From: CAWIJJ01 sp963836405
GTDB lineage: Bacteria; Acidobacteriota; Terriglobia; Bryobacterales; Bryobacteraceae
Length of the DNA stretch: 64,000 nucleotides
Assembly (NCBI GenBank): GCA_963836405.1
Contig: CAWIJL010000016.1
Location: forward strand, 124,001 to 188,000
Reading direction: 5' to 3'
The position numbers and the translations under genes were made by a program. Of this stretch, positions 17,671-26,585 are shown piece after piece. Below the pieces are notes generated by a model that had not been told where the DNA came from, searched no databases, and was given only the letters and a program-made list of their open reading frames with translations. Positions within the stretch are counted from its first letter, which is position 1, and each line of letters opens with the position of its first letter.

Positions 17671-18798
17671 TCAGACGCTCACGGCGTCTTCATACTCGAC
17701 CCTTCGAGTGGTCCGCCATGCCAGGCCGGCCAAAAGGCACAACAGGAGCAGCGGCAACAACCGCCCCCCTCCTATGTTCGGCAACAAATACCAGATCGGC
17801 AGTAGCAGCGCGATGGCTGCGTAGCGAAGCGAACCAAGGTCTGACGGCGCGAGCAGTAGCATGGCAGGGATAAGCAGGACGCAATCCTGGGGATAGGCGT
17901 GCACGCTGGTGAGGATTCCCGCAATCAGAGCGGTAGCGAGCCCGATCCGCCGGTCGGATCGGCGGCCGACCATCCACACGATCGCCAGGCAGACGATCGC
18001 CAGCACCAGTTCCAACATCGTGCGGCCGGGCAATTCCGCGAGCAGATTGTGAAGGTTGGGCATGTTTTCCACCCCCGGATTGACCACCGGCGAAGAGATC
18101 GTGTTCAGGAAACGCGCGGGCCAGTCCAGTCCCGCAACGGCAAACGAGATCGCCGCCAGGATTCCGCCTCCGGTAGCCAGGCCGGCCGCAATCCGCCCTT
18201 CCCGGCGCGCGATCAGCAGGACGGGAAGAGGCAGAAACAGGTGGAACTTCGTGGCGCAGAGCGCGAGGACCAGACCCGCGGCGAACGGTCGGCGATCGGC
18301 CCATCGCAGCGCGAGAGAGATCCAGAGCAGCAGAAAAAGCACGTCCTGCCCCTGCGCAAGGGCCAGGAAGACGGGGACCGACCAGCAGCACGCCAGCGCG
18401 AACCAGGCGCGCTTCCCCGGCCAGAGCAGGATGGCGAGTATCAGCGCCAGTACGGAGAGCGCCTGAAATGTCCAATAGGCAGTCAGGAAATTCAGCTTGC
18501 CCAAAGGCCAGAGCAGCGCTGCCAGGAACGGCAGGCGCGTATACTGCCGGGAGGGGCTCCGTTCATGCGCCACTTCTCCGCGTAAGCGCAGTCCCGCCGC
18601 GGCATCGTACAAATAGGGTGTCGCAACCAGCCGCGACCCGGCGTACAGCATGGCGAAGTCATTACGGCCATGGACGATGGCGTCCACAAAAGGGAAATAG
18701 GGTACCGGGACCAGGGCGAGACCCACCAGCGCCGCGAGCACGAGTCCGGCCCGGCGCCTTCCTGTGGTGGCGGACGGAGGCAAAACAAACCTTAACAC
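17671..18798 (-). CDS. DUF2029 / GT87-type polyprenyl-phosphate-sugar glycosyltransferase-like membrane protein
   Basis: A protein of about 375 residues with around nine or ten hydrophobic segments and the GT87/DUF2029 features: an acidic motif before the first loop (VDAIVHGRNDFAMLYAG), YDAAAG, YTRLPFLAALLWPLGKL and SVHAYPQDCVLL. GT87 enzymes transfer mannose or similar sugars from polyprenyl phosphate on the outer face of the membrane. The start is uncertain: GTG 18796-18798 is chosen because upstream codons are low-complexity antisense to the permease; a TTG a few codons later is possible. It lies 42 bp after ADOP copy 3 on the same strand. Confidence 0.7.
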   Translation of the reverse strand: MLRFVLPPSATTGRRRAGLVLAALVGLALVPVPYFPFVDAIVHGRNDFAMLYAGSRLVATPYLYDAAAGLRLRGEVAHERSPSRQYTRLPFLAALLWPLGKLNFLTAYWTFQALSVLALILAILLWPGKRAWFALACCWSVPVFLALAQGQDVLFLLLWISLALRWADRRPFAAGLVLALCATKFHLFLPLPVLLIARREGRIAAGLATGGGILAAISFAVAGLDWPARFLNTISSPVVNPGVENMPNLHNLLAELPGRTMLELVLAIVCLAIVWMVGRRSDRRIGLATALIAGILTSVHAYPQDCVLLIPAMLLLAPSDLGSLRYAAIALLLPIWYLLPNIGGGRLLPLLLLCLLAGLAWRTTRRVEYEDAVSV

Positions 18799-18839
18799 GC
18801 CGAGGGCCGGCGCCGGCCGCGGCCGCCACGCGGTAAGTC

Positions 18840-21254
18840 CTACTCCCCTCTCAGCGCCACCGCCGGATCGACCCGCATCGCCCGGCGTCCCGGCACATAA
18901 CTCGCCAGCCCCGCGGTCAACAGCAGCGCTCCCGCAACTACCGCATAGGTGGCCGGATCCGTCGCCTCGATCCCAAACAGGAAAGCCGTCAGCAGCCGCG
19001 ACAGCCCCAGCGCCCCCGCAAGCCCGGCCGCCAGCCCGAGAACGGTCAGCGTCAGCCCTTGCCCGATCACCCGGCCCAACAGCATGCCCGGCGACGCGCC
19101 CAGCGCCATCCGCAGCCCGAACTCCTGCGACCGTTGACCCACCGAGTACGCAAGAACCCCGTACAATCCGACCGCCGCCAGCAGCACCGCGAGCCCCGCG
19201 AACACCGCTACCAGCATCGCCTGGATCCGGCGCTGCGACACGTCGTTGTCGAGGATCTCGTCCATGGTGAAAACATCCGTCACCGGTTGCTCCCCGTCCA
19301 CGCTCCACACAGCCCGCCGCACCGCCCCCGCAATGCTCGCCGGATCCACTTTGGTGTGGATGGCCAGCGAACCGGAATGGAACCCCGCCTGCAGCGACGA
19401 AACGTAGAACTCCGGCTTCGGCGCGGCGTCCAGCCCGTCCTGCCGGATGTCCCGCACCACCCCGATCACGCGCGAAAACACCCCGGCCTCGAAAACCAGC
19501 TTCCGCCCTACCGCATCCTGCCCCGGCCAAAGCTCGCGCGCCAGCGTCTCGTTCACCAGCGCCACCAGCGGCGCGCCATCGCTGTCGGTTTCCGCCATGT
19601 CGCGTCCGCGCAGCACCGGAATCCCCATCGTCGCCAGATAGCCGGGACCGGCCACCCGCGCCCGGCACTGCACCCTGTCCCTCGGGTTCCGCCCTTCCGC
19701 GGTCACCCCGGTAATGTCGCCTTTGAAAGCGATCGGCACGTGATTCGTGAATCCCGCGGACTCGACGCCCGGAATCGCTTCCACGCGCGCCAGGATTTCC
19801 CGCTGCCAGTTCGCGATCTCCGCCGGTGTCGGTCGCATCGCGCTGACCCTGGGAAGGCTCGCCGTGAGAATGTTGCGCGTGCGGAAGCCCGTATCCATCC
19901 CCCGAACCCGCGCAAAAGTCTGGATCAGCAGTGCCGCCCCGATGGCGAGCACGAACGCGAGCGCAACCTGTGAGCCAACCAGTATGGCGCGAGTCCGGTT
20001 CGAACGCCCGGCGCTGAACGTACGAGCGTGGTGTTTGAGGGACTCGACAATGTCCAGCCGCCGCGCGTGCAGAAGCGGGATGAGGCTGAATGCAACGGCT
20101 ACCGCGATCGAGAGCGCGCAGGTGAAACCGAGAACTCGAAAATCGACGGCCAGCGACTTGAACCCCGTCATGTCGCCTGGAGCGAGATGTGCCAGAAACC
20201 GGAACGTCGCCGTCGCCAGCAGCAGTCCCAGCGCGCTGCCCATGGCCGAGATCAGCAGGCTTTCGCAGGCGAACCGGCGCGCCACCTGCCACATCCCGGC
20301 GCCCAGCGCGACCCGCACACTTACCTCCGTTCTCCGGCTCGCGGCCCGCGAGAGCAGCAGGCTCGCCAGGTTCGAGCACGCAATCAGCAGCACAAAGGCC
20401 ACCGTGCCCGATAGCAGCGTCAGGATGCGCCGGCTACCCCGCACAAAGTGGTCGCGCAGCGGGGCCACGAATGCGCCGACTTTCTCGTTCGTCTCCGGGT
20501 ATTCGCGCGCCAGCGCCTGGCCGATCGACCGCATTTCCGCGTCCGCTCGCGCCCGCGTGACGCCCGCTTTCAGGCGCGCGATCACCATCCAGTTGTGCCG
20601 CCCCCGTTCGTTCCATCTCTTTGGCGTGTATTTGGCGCCGAGCGGCGTCCACACCTCGCCCAGCTTCATCACGTATTGCGAGGGCGGCTCGGTTCCCGCC
20701 GCGATCACGCCGATTACGGTGTGCTTCTCCTCGCCCAGCCGTATCGTTTTGCCGACGATCCCCGGATCTCCGGCGAACCGCCGCCGCCAGAGCCCTTCTC
20801 CGATGATGGCCACTTTTCCCGCGTCGAGCCGGTCGTCGTCGTCCCGGAACACCCGTCCCAGCAGCGGGCGCGTCCCCAGAGCCCGGAACAGGCCCGCCGT
20901 GACCACCGCTCCCAGCAACAGCTCCGGCGGACCGTCGCCCGCCAGCCGGTAGCCCGCAATTTCCAGCGCGCCCATCTCCTCGAACGATCGCGCCCGTTCT
21001 TTCCAGTCCACATAGTTCGCGGGTGACACGGGGCTGTCTTCCAGCCCGAAAAATGGAGCGCTCTCCCAGACCATCACCAGGCGCCCCGGATCGGCGTACG
21101 GCAGCGGCCTCAGCAGGACCGCATTCAGCAGCGAGAACACAGCGGTGTTCGCCCCGATTCCCAACGCCAAGGTGACAACCGCTACCGCCGTGAAGCCCGG
21201 CGAGTGGGCAAGGGATCGCGCGGCATAACGCAATTCGTGGAGCAGGCCGGCCAT
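18840..21254 (-). CDS. ADOP-type ABC transporter permease (MacB/FtsX-like), copy 3
   Basis: An 804-residue permease with the same layout as the two at 8.9-13.8 kb: N-terminal ADOP segment (HELRYAARSLAHSPGFTAVAV), periplasmic MacB-like domain, a first FtsX domain (SNLASLLLSRAASRRTEVSVRVALGA) and a second one at the C terminus (YGVLAYSVGQRSQEFGLRMALGA, ending in VDPAVALRGE). Start ATG 21254. No ATPase gene is nearby. It is clearly diverged from copies 1 and 2, so the paralogues are old. Confidence 0.88.
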   Translation of the reverse strand: MAGLLHELRYAARSLAHSPGFTAVAVVTLALGIGANTAVFSLLNAVLLRPLPYADPGRLVMVWESAPFFGLEDSPVSPANYVDWKERARSFEEMGALEIAGYRLAGDGPPELLLGAVVTAGLFRALGTRPLLGRVFRDDDDRLDAGKVAIIGEGLWRRRFAGDPGIVGKTIRLGEEKHTVIGVIAAGTEPPSQYVMKLGEVWTPLGAKYTPKRWNERGRHNWMVIARLKAGVTRARADAEMRSIGQALAREYPETNEKVGAFVAPLRDHFVRGSRRILTLLSGTVAFVLLIACSNLASLLLSRAASRRTEVSVRVALGAGMWQVARRFACESLLISAMGSALGLLLATATFRFLAHLAPGDMTGFKSLAVDFRVLGFTCALSIAVAVAFSLIPLLHARRLDIVESLKHHARTFSAGRSNRTRAILVGSQVALAFVLAIGAALLIQTFARVRGMDTGFRTRNILTASLPRVSAMRPTPAEIANWQREILARVEAIPGVESAGFTNHVPIAFKGDITGVTAEGRNPRDRVQCRARVAGPGYLATMGIPVLRGRDMAETDSDGAPLVALVNETLARELWPGQDAVGRKLVFEAGVFSRVIGVVRDIRQDGLDAAPKPEFYVSSLQAGFHSGSLAIHTKVDPASIAGAVRRAVWSVDGEQPVTDVFTMDEILDNDVSQRRIQAMLVAVFAGLAVLLAAVGLYGVLAYSVGQRSQEFGLRMALGASPGMLLGRVIGQGLTLTVLGLAAGLAGALGLSRLLTAFLFGIEATDPATYAVVAGALLLTAGLASYVPGRRAMRVDPAVALRGE

Positions 21255-21705
21255 AGAGTTTCAGACGCATAAGTCTGAAAAAAAGTTCGGTGCGCGGCTG
21301 CTTTACTGCTTCGTCGCATCCATGGCCAGGATGTTGTCGCCCCAAGGCAACCACAGCTCCATTAATTTGCCACGCACTCTCCGTTTTCCAGCCCCAACCC
21401 GCCATCCACTACCGTGAACTGGAAATGCACCTTGTCGAACGTTTTTGGCCGCGACGCGTCACCGGACCCGCCTCGGCAGCCATCCCGCGGTTCGCCACCA
21501 GCCTGCCCGGCTTCGGTCCGGCCAGGGCGAGATCTCGCAATCCGCGGCAAAGCGGGCGACCATCCGCTGCTTGCGGTCATCCGCCGGAAAACCCGGCAAT
21601 CGCCTGCCAGCCTCTCTCTCCGCCGTTCAGCCGAACCCTGCGCCCCGCGTTCCGAGGCCGCATAATTGCAACTCCCCGGCCCAGCCTCAACGTAGTTTAT
21701 TGGAA
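21255..21705. other. 450-bp gap between divergent genes; nothing identified
   Basis: No ORF in this stretch has recognisable homology or a good start; the open frames on both strands are compositionally like shadows. The region should hold the promoters of the divergent permease (minus) and beta-barrel (plus) genes, but I see no clear -35/-10 pair. Confidence 0.4.
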
Positions 21706-23925
21706 ATGCTCTCCCGCGCCACCTTCGCTCTGTGCCTGTCCGTTCTCGCTGATGCGGTTTTTGCACAGGTGCCGGCAACCGTCCAAATCAAGGATCTTCA
21801 GATCCCGAAACTGACATCCCGCCCGCGTATTGAGCAGTTCCTGAACGGGCAGACCCGCTCCGACATGAAGCGCATCGACGACTTCCGCCAGCGACAGCCC
21901 GGCGATAACGTCCCCGTAAGCCAAAAGACGACCGCCTGGATCGGATATGACGACACCACCCTTTACACGGTCTTCGTCTGCGCATCGCCGCCGGGCCAGA
22001 TCCGGGCCAGAATGTCCAAGCGGGAAGACATCTTCAGCGATGACGTGGTGGGAGTCATTCTGGACACCTATCACGACCGCCAGCGAGGCTATGAGTTCTT
22101 CGTGAACCCCTACGGCGTTCAGGCCGACGCCACCGAAAGCGAAAACTCGAATGACGATTTCAGTTTCGATACGCTGTGGTACTCCGATGGCCGCGTGACT
22201 CCGGAGGGTTTCGTGGCCATTCTGGCAATTCCCTTCAAGAGCTTGCGATTCGCCCGCATGCCGGTGCAGACCTGGGGTGTCGCGTTCTTCCGTTCCATCC
22301 CGACGAACAACGAATCGTCCTTTTGGCCGTACATCACGCAGAAAGTCTCGGGGTTCAATCAGCAACTCGGAAACATGACCAGCCTGGAAGGCATCTCTCC
22401 CGGGCGGAATCTGCAATTCATCCCGTACGCCGCCCTCGCTGGTTCGCATTTTTTGGACGATCCGCCCTCTGGTGCGCCGGCGTTTCGAAAAAAGAACGAT
22501 TTTCGCGCCGGTCTCGACGCGAAAGCCGTGCTGCGCGATTCGCTGACCCTCGATGTGGCGCTCAATCCGGATTTCAGCCAGGTGGAATCGGACGATCCGC
22601 AGGTGACGGTGAATCAACGCTTCGAGGTGCAGTTTCCCGAGAAGCGTCCGTTCTTTCTCGAAAACACCGGCTACTTCAACACACCGGAGAATCTCTTCTT
22701 CTCGCGGCGCATCGTGGACCCGGAGTTCGGAGCCCGCCTCACAGGGAAGGTGGCGCGCTGGAACCTGGGGCTGCTCGGTATCGACGACCGGGCGGCCGGC
22801 AAAGTTCTCGATCCGCTCGATCCTCGTTACGGCGAACGGGCCGCCATCGGAGTCGTGCGCGTGCAGCGCGACTTCGCCAAACAATCGAACGTCGGTTTGA
22901 TCTTCACCGACCGCGAGTTCGCCGGCGGCTTCAATCGCGTCGGCGGCGTCGATACGCGTCTGAAGCTGAACGACCACTGGACCGTCATGGGCCAGGCAAT
23001 CGCGAGCCAAACGAAGCGAGAGGATGGGACACGTTCCGGCGGTAGCGCATTCAACCTGGGGGTGAACCGCTGGAGCCGCACCTGGGGCTACGACCTCTCC
23101 TACATCGACCGCGCGGAGGGCTTTCAAACAGACCTGGGCTTCGTGAACCGGGTGAATATGCGGCAGCTTCAGCAATTCGTGAGGCGGCGGTACTACCCAA
23201 AAAGCAAGAAGCTTCTTTCCTTCGGACCGACGTTCTACTCCATGGCCCTCTTCGACCACCGCGGCGTGCAGCAGGAGTGGCGCATGAATCCCGGTTTTCA
23301 GTTGGAGATGGCGCGGAGCACGTACCTGTTCTTCAACCGAAGGGAGGTCTTCGAGCGGTTCCAGAACATTAATTTCCGGCATGCCGGCGTGGGCTTTGGA
23401 TTTCACACCGAATTCTTCAAACGCGCCACCATCGATTTCAATCGGGACGCCAGCCGGTCGATCAACTACAACCCGGCGAACGGCCTGTTACCCTTTCTGG
23501 CGGACGAACGGAATTGGCAGGCGAACCTGACGTTCCGGCCCACGTCGCGGCTGAAACTCGACGAGATTTACGTCTACACTGCGCTGCGCGTGCCGGGCGC
23601 AACCATATTCGTGAACCACCTGGCGCGGTCGCGTCTGAACTACCAGTTCAACCGCGCAATTTCGCTGCGCCTGATCGTCGACTACAACGGAGTATTGCAG
23701 AATCCCGCGCTCGTGAATCTGGCGCGGCAGAAACGGGTGACGGGCGACGTGCTCTTGACATGCCTGGTCCATCCCGGAACGGCGGTGTACGTGGGATACA
23801 CAGACCGGTTGGAGAACCTGCAGCTTTATCCGGGAAGCCCGCCAACCGTGGAGACGACCCGTTTTCCCTCCACCACCACGGCACGGCAGTTTTTTGCCAA
23901 GGTAAGCTACCTCTTTCGGTTTTGA
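21706..23925 (+). CDS. Probable outer-membrane beta-barrel protein (CBM9-like + DUF5916-like)
   Basis: A 739-residue exported protein (signal LSRATFALCLSVLADAVFAQ). Residues about 35-220 form a family 9 carbohydrate-binding-like domain (DNVPVSQKTTAWIGYDDTTLY, REDIFSDDVVGVILDTYHD, GYEFFVNPYGVQ). The rest is a DUF5916-like region (LDVALNPDFSQVESDDPQV, RPFFLENTGYF, FFSRRIVDP) rich in alternating strands. The last residue is Phe (SYLFRF), the usual C-terminal signature of barrels inserted by the BAM machinery. Start ATG 21706; the frame is open far upstream but without homology. Likely sits in the outer membrane; ligand unknown. Confidence 0.8.
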   Translation: MLSRATFALCLSVLADAVFAQVPATVQIKDLQIPKLTSRPRIEQFLNGQTRSDMKRIDDFRQRQPGDNVPVSQKTTAWIGYDDTTLYTVFVCASPPGQIRARMSKREDIFSDDVVGVILDTYHDRQRGYEFFVNPYGVQADATESENSNDDFSFDTLWYSDGRVTPEGFVAILAIPFKSLRFARMPVQTWGVAFFRSIPTNNESSFWPYITQKVSGFNQQLGNMTSLEGISPGRNLQFIPYAALAGSHFLDDPPSGAPAFRKKNDFRAGLDAKAVLRDSLTLDVALNPDFSQVESDDPQVTVNQRFEVQFPEKRPFFLENTGYFNTPENLFFSRRIVDPEFGARLTGKVARWNLGLLGIDDRAAGKVLDPLDPRYGERAAIGVVRVQRDFAKQSNVGLIFTDREFAGGFNRVGGVDTRLKLNDHWTVMGQAIASQTKREDGTRSGGSAFNLGVNRWSRTWGYDLSYIDRAEGFQTDLGFVNRVNMRQLQQFVRRRYYPKSKKLLSFGPTFYSMALFDHRGVQQEWRMNPGFQLEMARSTYLFFNRREVFERFQNINFRHAGVGFGFHTEFFKRATIDFNRDASRSINYNPANGLLPFLADERNWQANLTFRPTSRLKLDEIYVYTALRVPGATIFVNHLARSRLNYQFNRAISLRLIVDYNGVLQNPALVNLARQKRVTGDVLLTCLVHPGTAVYVGYTDRLENLQLYPGSPPTVETTRFPSTTTARQFFAKVSYLFRF

Positions 23926-24141
23926 GGGAGACCGAAAGCCGCGTTCCGTCGGCGTAGCCCGGGCCCGTGCGCCTCGTTCAAGCGGTTGTGCCGCGGTGGA
24001 TCGCGACGGCAGCTTCGCCTGCCGGCGTTACGGTCGCGTACATCTCGCCGGCAGTTTCAAATGTGCGCGTGACCGCTGCGGATGAAGGGCCACACCTTCC
24101 CCACCCCGTATCAACAACGCTGGTCATTTTGTAAATAACGC

Positions 24142-24196
24142 TTGACACTCATCGGACCCGCGCACTACAATCTGAATGTAAGCTAAACTTTACATT
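24142..24196 (+). promoter_or_regulatory. Promoter with adjacent palindromic operator
   Basis: TTGACA (24142-24147, perfect) and TACAAT (24166-24171) are separated by 18 bp. Just downstream a perfect inverted repeat AATGTAA (24175-24181) / TTACATT (24190-24196) with an 8-bp spacer covers the expected transcription start. A half site TGTAAAT lies upstream near 24130. The XRE regulator encoded in the same operon is the obvious candidate to bind here and autoregulate; that part is inference. Confidence 0.65.
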
Positions 24197-24214
24197 TAGA
24201 CAATGAAAGGCGAC

Positions 24215-24640
24215 ATGATGAATCAATCGAAAACAATCGAGAATCGCTATGCGTCGCGAATCAGGACGAGCACGATACGCCTTGCCCAATGGACCGGCGC
24301 GTGGCTGGCTGCCACGGCGCTGATGGCATTCGGACCGAAACTTCTTTGGAATAACGCCCTGGTGTTCACGCTGCTGGCGGTGGGTCTAGACTTCGCCGTG
24401 GGCGTCGGCATGATCCTGGCCAACAAAAGGTACCTCGAGGAACTGGATGAGCTCCAGCGGAAGGTTCATCTCAACGCCCTGGCAATCGCGGTGGGAGTTG
24501 CCCTTATCGCCGGCATCCCGTATTCGATGATGGACGCGTACGACGTGATTCCCTTCAAGGCGCAGATCTCGCACCTGGTGATGCTCATGAGTCTGACGTA
24601 TCTTGTGTCCTACCTGTACGGCGCGAGGCGCTACCGATGA
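24215..24640 (+). CDS. Small four-helix membrane protein paired with an XRE regulator
   Basis: About 141 residues with four hydrophobic segments. A conserved-looking cytoplasmic loop YLEELDELQRKVHLNALAIA lies between helices 2 and 3. Proteins of this shape often sit directly upstream of a short XRE regulator, as here (ATGA overlap at 24637-24640). The frame begins at ATG 24203, but aaagg at 24206-24210 fits the ATG at 24215 (or 24218) better. Function unknown. Confidence 0.7.
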   Translation: MMNQSKTIENRYASRIRTSTIRLAQWTGAWLAATALMAFGPKLLWNNALVFTLLAVGLDFAVGVGMILANKRYLEELDELQRKVHLNALAIAVGVALIAGIPYSMMDAYDVIPFKAQISHLVMLMSLTYLVSYLYGARRYR

Positions 24641-24873
24641 AGAACCGGCTCAAGGTGCTGCGCGCCGAGCGCAACTGGACGCAGGCCCAGTTGGCCGACG
24701 CCCTCGATGTGTCCCGGCAGACCGTCAACGCCATCGAGACCGGCAAGTTCGACCCGAGCCTGCCACTGGCGTTCCGGGCCGCCCGGCTCTTCGAAATGCG
24801 CATCGAAGAGATTTTTCATGACCCGGCACTGGACAACGATGGCAGTAGTCTTACGACGGCCGGACATACCTGA
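24637..24873 (+). CDS. XRE-family transcriptional regulator
   Basis: A 78-residue helix-turn-helix protein, essentially just the DNA-binding domain: LRAERNWTQAQLADALDVS, then RQTVNAIETGKFDPSLPLAF and ARLFEMRIEEIF. It overlaps the membrane protein gene by 4 bp (ATGA), so both are made from the promoter at 24142. It is likely a repressor of its own operon acting at the AATGTAA/TTACATT palindrome. Confidence 0.85.
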   Translation: MKNRLKVLRAERNWTQAQLADALDVSRQTVNAIETGKFDPSLPLAFRAARLFEMRIEEIFHDPALDNDGSSLTTAGHT

Positions 24874-24945
24874 GGCCCCGTCGGACGTGCCGCTCGAAAC
24901 CGAAGAAGAGGAAATCCCCCGGTTTAGACCTGACCTACTCCGCTA

Positions 24946-24974
24946 TTGATTTCCCGAAATTCCTCGGCTAGCAT
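24946..24974 (+). promoter_or_regulatory. Probable promoter of the PadR/HAAS operon
   Basis: TTGATT (24946-24951) and TAGCAT (24969-24974) are separated by 17 bp, about 23 bp before the chosen GTG start of the padR-type gene. Confidence 0.5.
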
Positions 24975-24997
24975 GAAGCTATGCATTGCGAGGTATT

Positions 24998-25399
24998 GTG
25001 CGACGCGATGATTTGAACGAGTCCCGCAATCACCGCGGCTCGGACCTGGACCGGTGGGAAGCGCAATTACGCAAGGGCTGCCTCGAGATGGCCGTCCTGG
25101 CTGCGCTGGCCCCTGGCAGAAACTATGGTCTCGAGATCATCCGCGCTCTCGAACGGCATTCCGATCTTGTCCTTTCGGAAGGCACCGTGTACCCCATCCT
25201 CAACCGGCTGCGCGAGGATGGACTGCTCACTTCCTCCTGGGTCGAGTCGGAAAGCGGGCATCCCCGCAAATACTATTCCTTGACACGCCTGGGATACGAA
25301 CGCGCCACCCGGATGGCGGAACTGTGGATGCAATTTACCTCCGGCGTGAATGCGCTCATACGGCCCCTGCTGCCCGACCAGATGGAGAAGGTCCGATGA
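24998..25399 (+). CDS. PadR-family transcriptional regulator
   Basis: A 133-residue winged-helix regulator: KGCLEMAVLAALAPG, YGLEIIRALE, LSEGTVYPILNRLREDGLL and RKYYSLTRLG are the PadR hallmarks. The start is taken as GTG 24998 with GCGAGG just upstream; a TTG at 24986 is also in frame. Its stop overlaps the next start (ATGA at 25396), the classic PadR/HAAS-membrane-protein arrangement, in which the regulator usually controls its own operon. Confidence 0.88.
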   Translation: MRRDDLNESRNHRGSDLDRWEAQLRKGCLEMAVLAALAPGRNYGLEIIRALERHSDLVLSEGTVYPILNRLREDGLLTSSWVESESGHPRKYYSLTRLGYERATRMAELWMQFTSGVNALIRPLLPDQMEKVR

Positions 25400-26082
25400 T
25401 CATGACGAACGACCCCCTGGAGATCTACATCGGCCGCTTTCAGGCCAATCTTCCTTCCATGACGCTGGCGGAACGCCAGGATATTGTGGACGAGATCCGC
25501 TCCCACGTTCACGACCGGGTCGCCGCTCACGGGTTGACTATCCCCGACGTCCTGGAACGCCTCGGCGCTCCCGAGACGCTGGCCGGCGAGTATCACCGCG
25601 GAAACCTGGTCCTCCGCCAGCGCTTCTCGCTGCTCGTCTTGCTGCGGATCGCTTTTGCCGCGGTGGCAACCGCTTTCCACGGCATGTTCCTGACGGCGAT
25701 CGCATTTTTCGGATACGCGGGCGCGCTCTCCTGTTTCGGGTTGCTGATAGCACGCATGCTCTTTCCTGAGCAAACAGTGCTCTGGACGACGCCGGAATGG
25801 CAACTCGGCATCGGTGCGGACCGTCCTCCCGGGGCGACAATCTTACTGAACGGCTGGCTTCAGCCGATTGCGTTCGGAGCCGGCGCCGCGCTATTCAGCC
25901 TGACGACGATGCTAATCCAGCGCACCTGGCGCAGCATGAAGCGATGGTATCGCCGCGCGACCGGCCCGCTGGAATTTCCAACTTTTTCCGGCGCCCGCCA
26001 AGCCGTTTCGAGCGTGTCGAAGGAGTTCCGGGACGCGCGCAGTCGCCTCATGCGGGTCCGCACCGGCTGGCAGAACAGCTAG
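25396..26082 (+). CDS. PadR-associated HAAS-domain membrane protein
   Basis: A 228-residue protein. The N-terminal ~75 residues match the HAAS (DUF1700-like) domain that accompanies PadR regulators (YIGRFQANLPSMTLAERQDI, LERLGAPETLAGEY). Three hydrophobic segments follow (about residues 83-120 and 155-175), then a basic C-terminal tail. Translation is coupled to the padR-type gene by the ATGA overlap. HAAS proteins are thought to act as membrane-linked signalling partners; no substrate is known. Confidence 0.75.
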   Translation: MIMTNDPLEIYIGRFQANLPSMTLAERQDIVDEIRSHVHDRVAAHGLTIPDVLERLGAPETLAGEYHRGNLVLRQRFSLLVLLRIAFAAVATAFHGMFLTAIAFFGYAGALSCFGLLIARMLFPEQTVLWTTPEWQLGIGADRPPGATILLNGWLQPIAFGAGAALFSLTTMLIQRTWRSMKRWYRRATGPLEFPTFSGARQAVSSVSKEFRDARSRLMRVRTGWQNS

Positions 26083-26255
26083 CCTCGTTCACGCTGCGAT
26101 TCCATCGTCGCCTGGGCGATTCCTGTCCATAACTTTCCTTGTACCGGGAACCGCGATCTGCGTGTCGGGATGCCAGTCCTTAAGTGAACCGTATTGAGTA
26201 CTGCACGGAGGTAGAACCCCAACCATCAACAAGGGGAAGCCTGAGGGAAAGATAT

Positions 26256-26331
26256 TGGAGCGGGAGACGGGATTCGAACCCGCGACATCGACCTTGGCAA
26301 GGTCGCACTCTACCAGCTGAGTTACTCCCGC
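26256..26331 (-). tRNA. tRNA-Gly (GCC)
   Basis: On the minus strand the acceptor arms GCGGGAG (26325-26331) and CTCCCGC (26260-26266) pair. The D-arm, an anticodon stem CGACC/GGTCG around loop TTGCCAA (anticodon GCC), and a T-arm GCGGG-TTCGAAT-CCCGT are all intact. The discriminator is T and CCA is encoded (26256-26258). Confidence 0.97.
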
Positions 26332-26585
26332 CCGAGAGGGAAACCCTATTTTCCACCAGAACAGGAACGGTGTCAAACGTTACGGCAAGATCATTGAAAA
26401 CAAGTGACTTATAAACTTGTTGTAACCCATTTTTGTTGTGCTAGACTACTGTCTCGGTTGGCTAAACGGAGGTACCGGCAACCTCGTCGCCATTCGGGGA
26501 TTCCTGCTCGGTATTCCTGCGGATAGGGAACACACGAAAACTCGAAAGCTGTGGAAAAGTTTGTGGAAAAAGGTGCGCCGGTAGT
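26332..26585. other. oriC: Probable replication origin / dnaA upstream region
   Basis: Directly upstream of dnaA. Two copies of TGTGGAAAA (26550-26558 and 26562-26570) are DnaA-box-like: the reverse complement TTTTCCACA differs from TTATCCACA at one base. They are spaced 12 bp apart. A third, weaker TTTTCCACC lies at 26349-26357. An AT-rich stretch spans about 26390-26440 and includes an inverted repeat ACAAGT/ACTTGT (26400-26420), a candidate unwinding element. The switch in main gene direction around here supports an origin. The dnaA-dnaN gap is the alternative site. Confidence 0.55.
26420..26447 (+). promoter_or_regulatory. Possible dnaA promoter
   Basis: TTGTAA (26420-26425) and TAGACT (26442-26447) with 16-bp spacing, about 140 bp before dnaA. 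The match to consensus is only moderate. Confidence 0.3.

Noticed and set aside
21362..21778. A 138-codon minus-strand ORF before the beta-barrel gene
   Set aside because: Arg/Gly/Pro-rich, no homology, and overlaps the signal-peptide region of the neighbouring gene.
26210..26240. CCCC...GGGG pairing downstream of the tRNA as a terminator
   Set aside because: Stem too short and no T-run on the correct strand.
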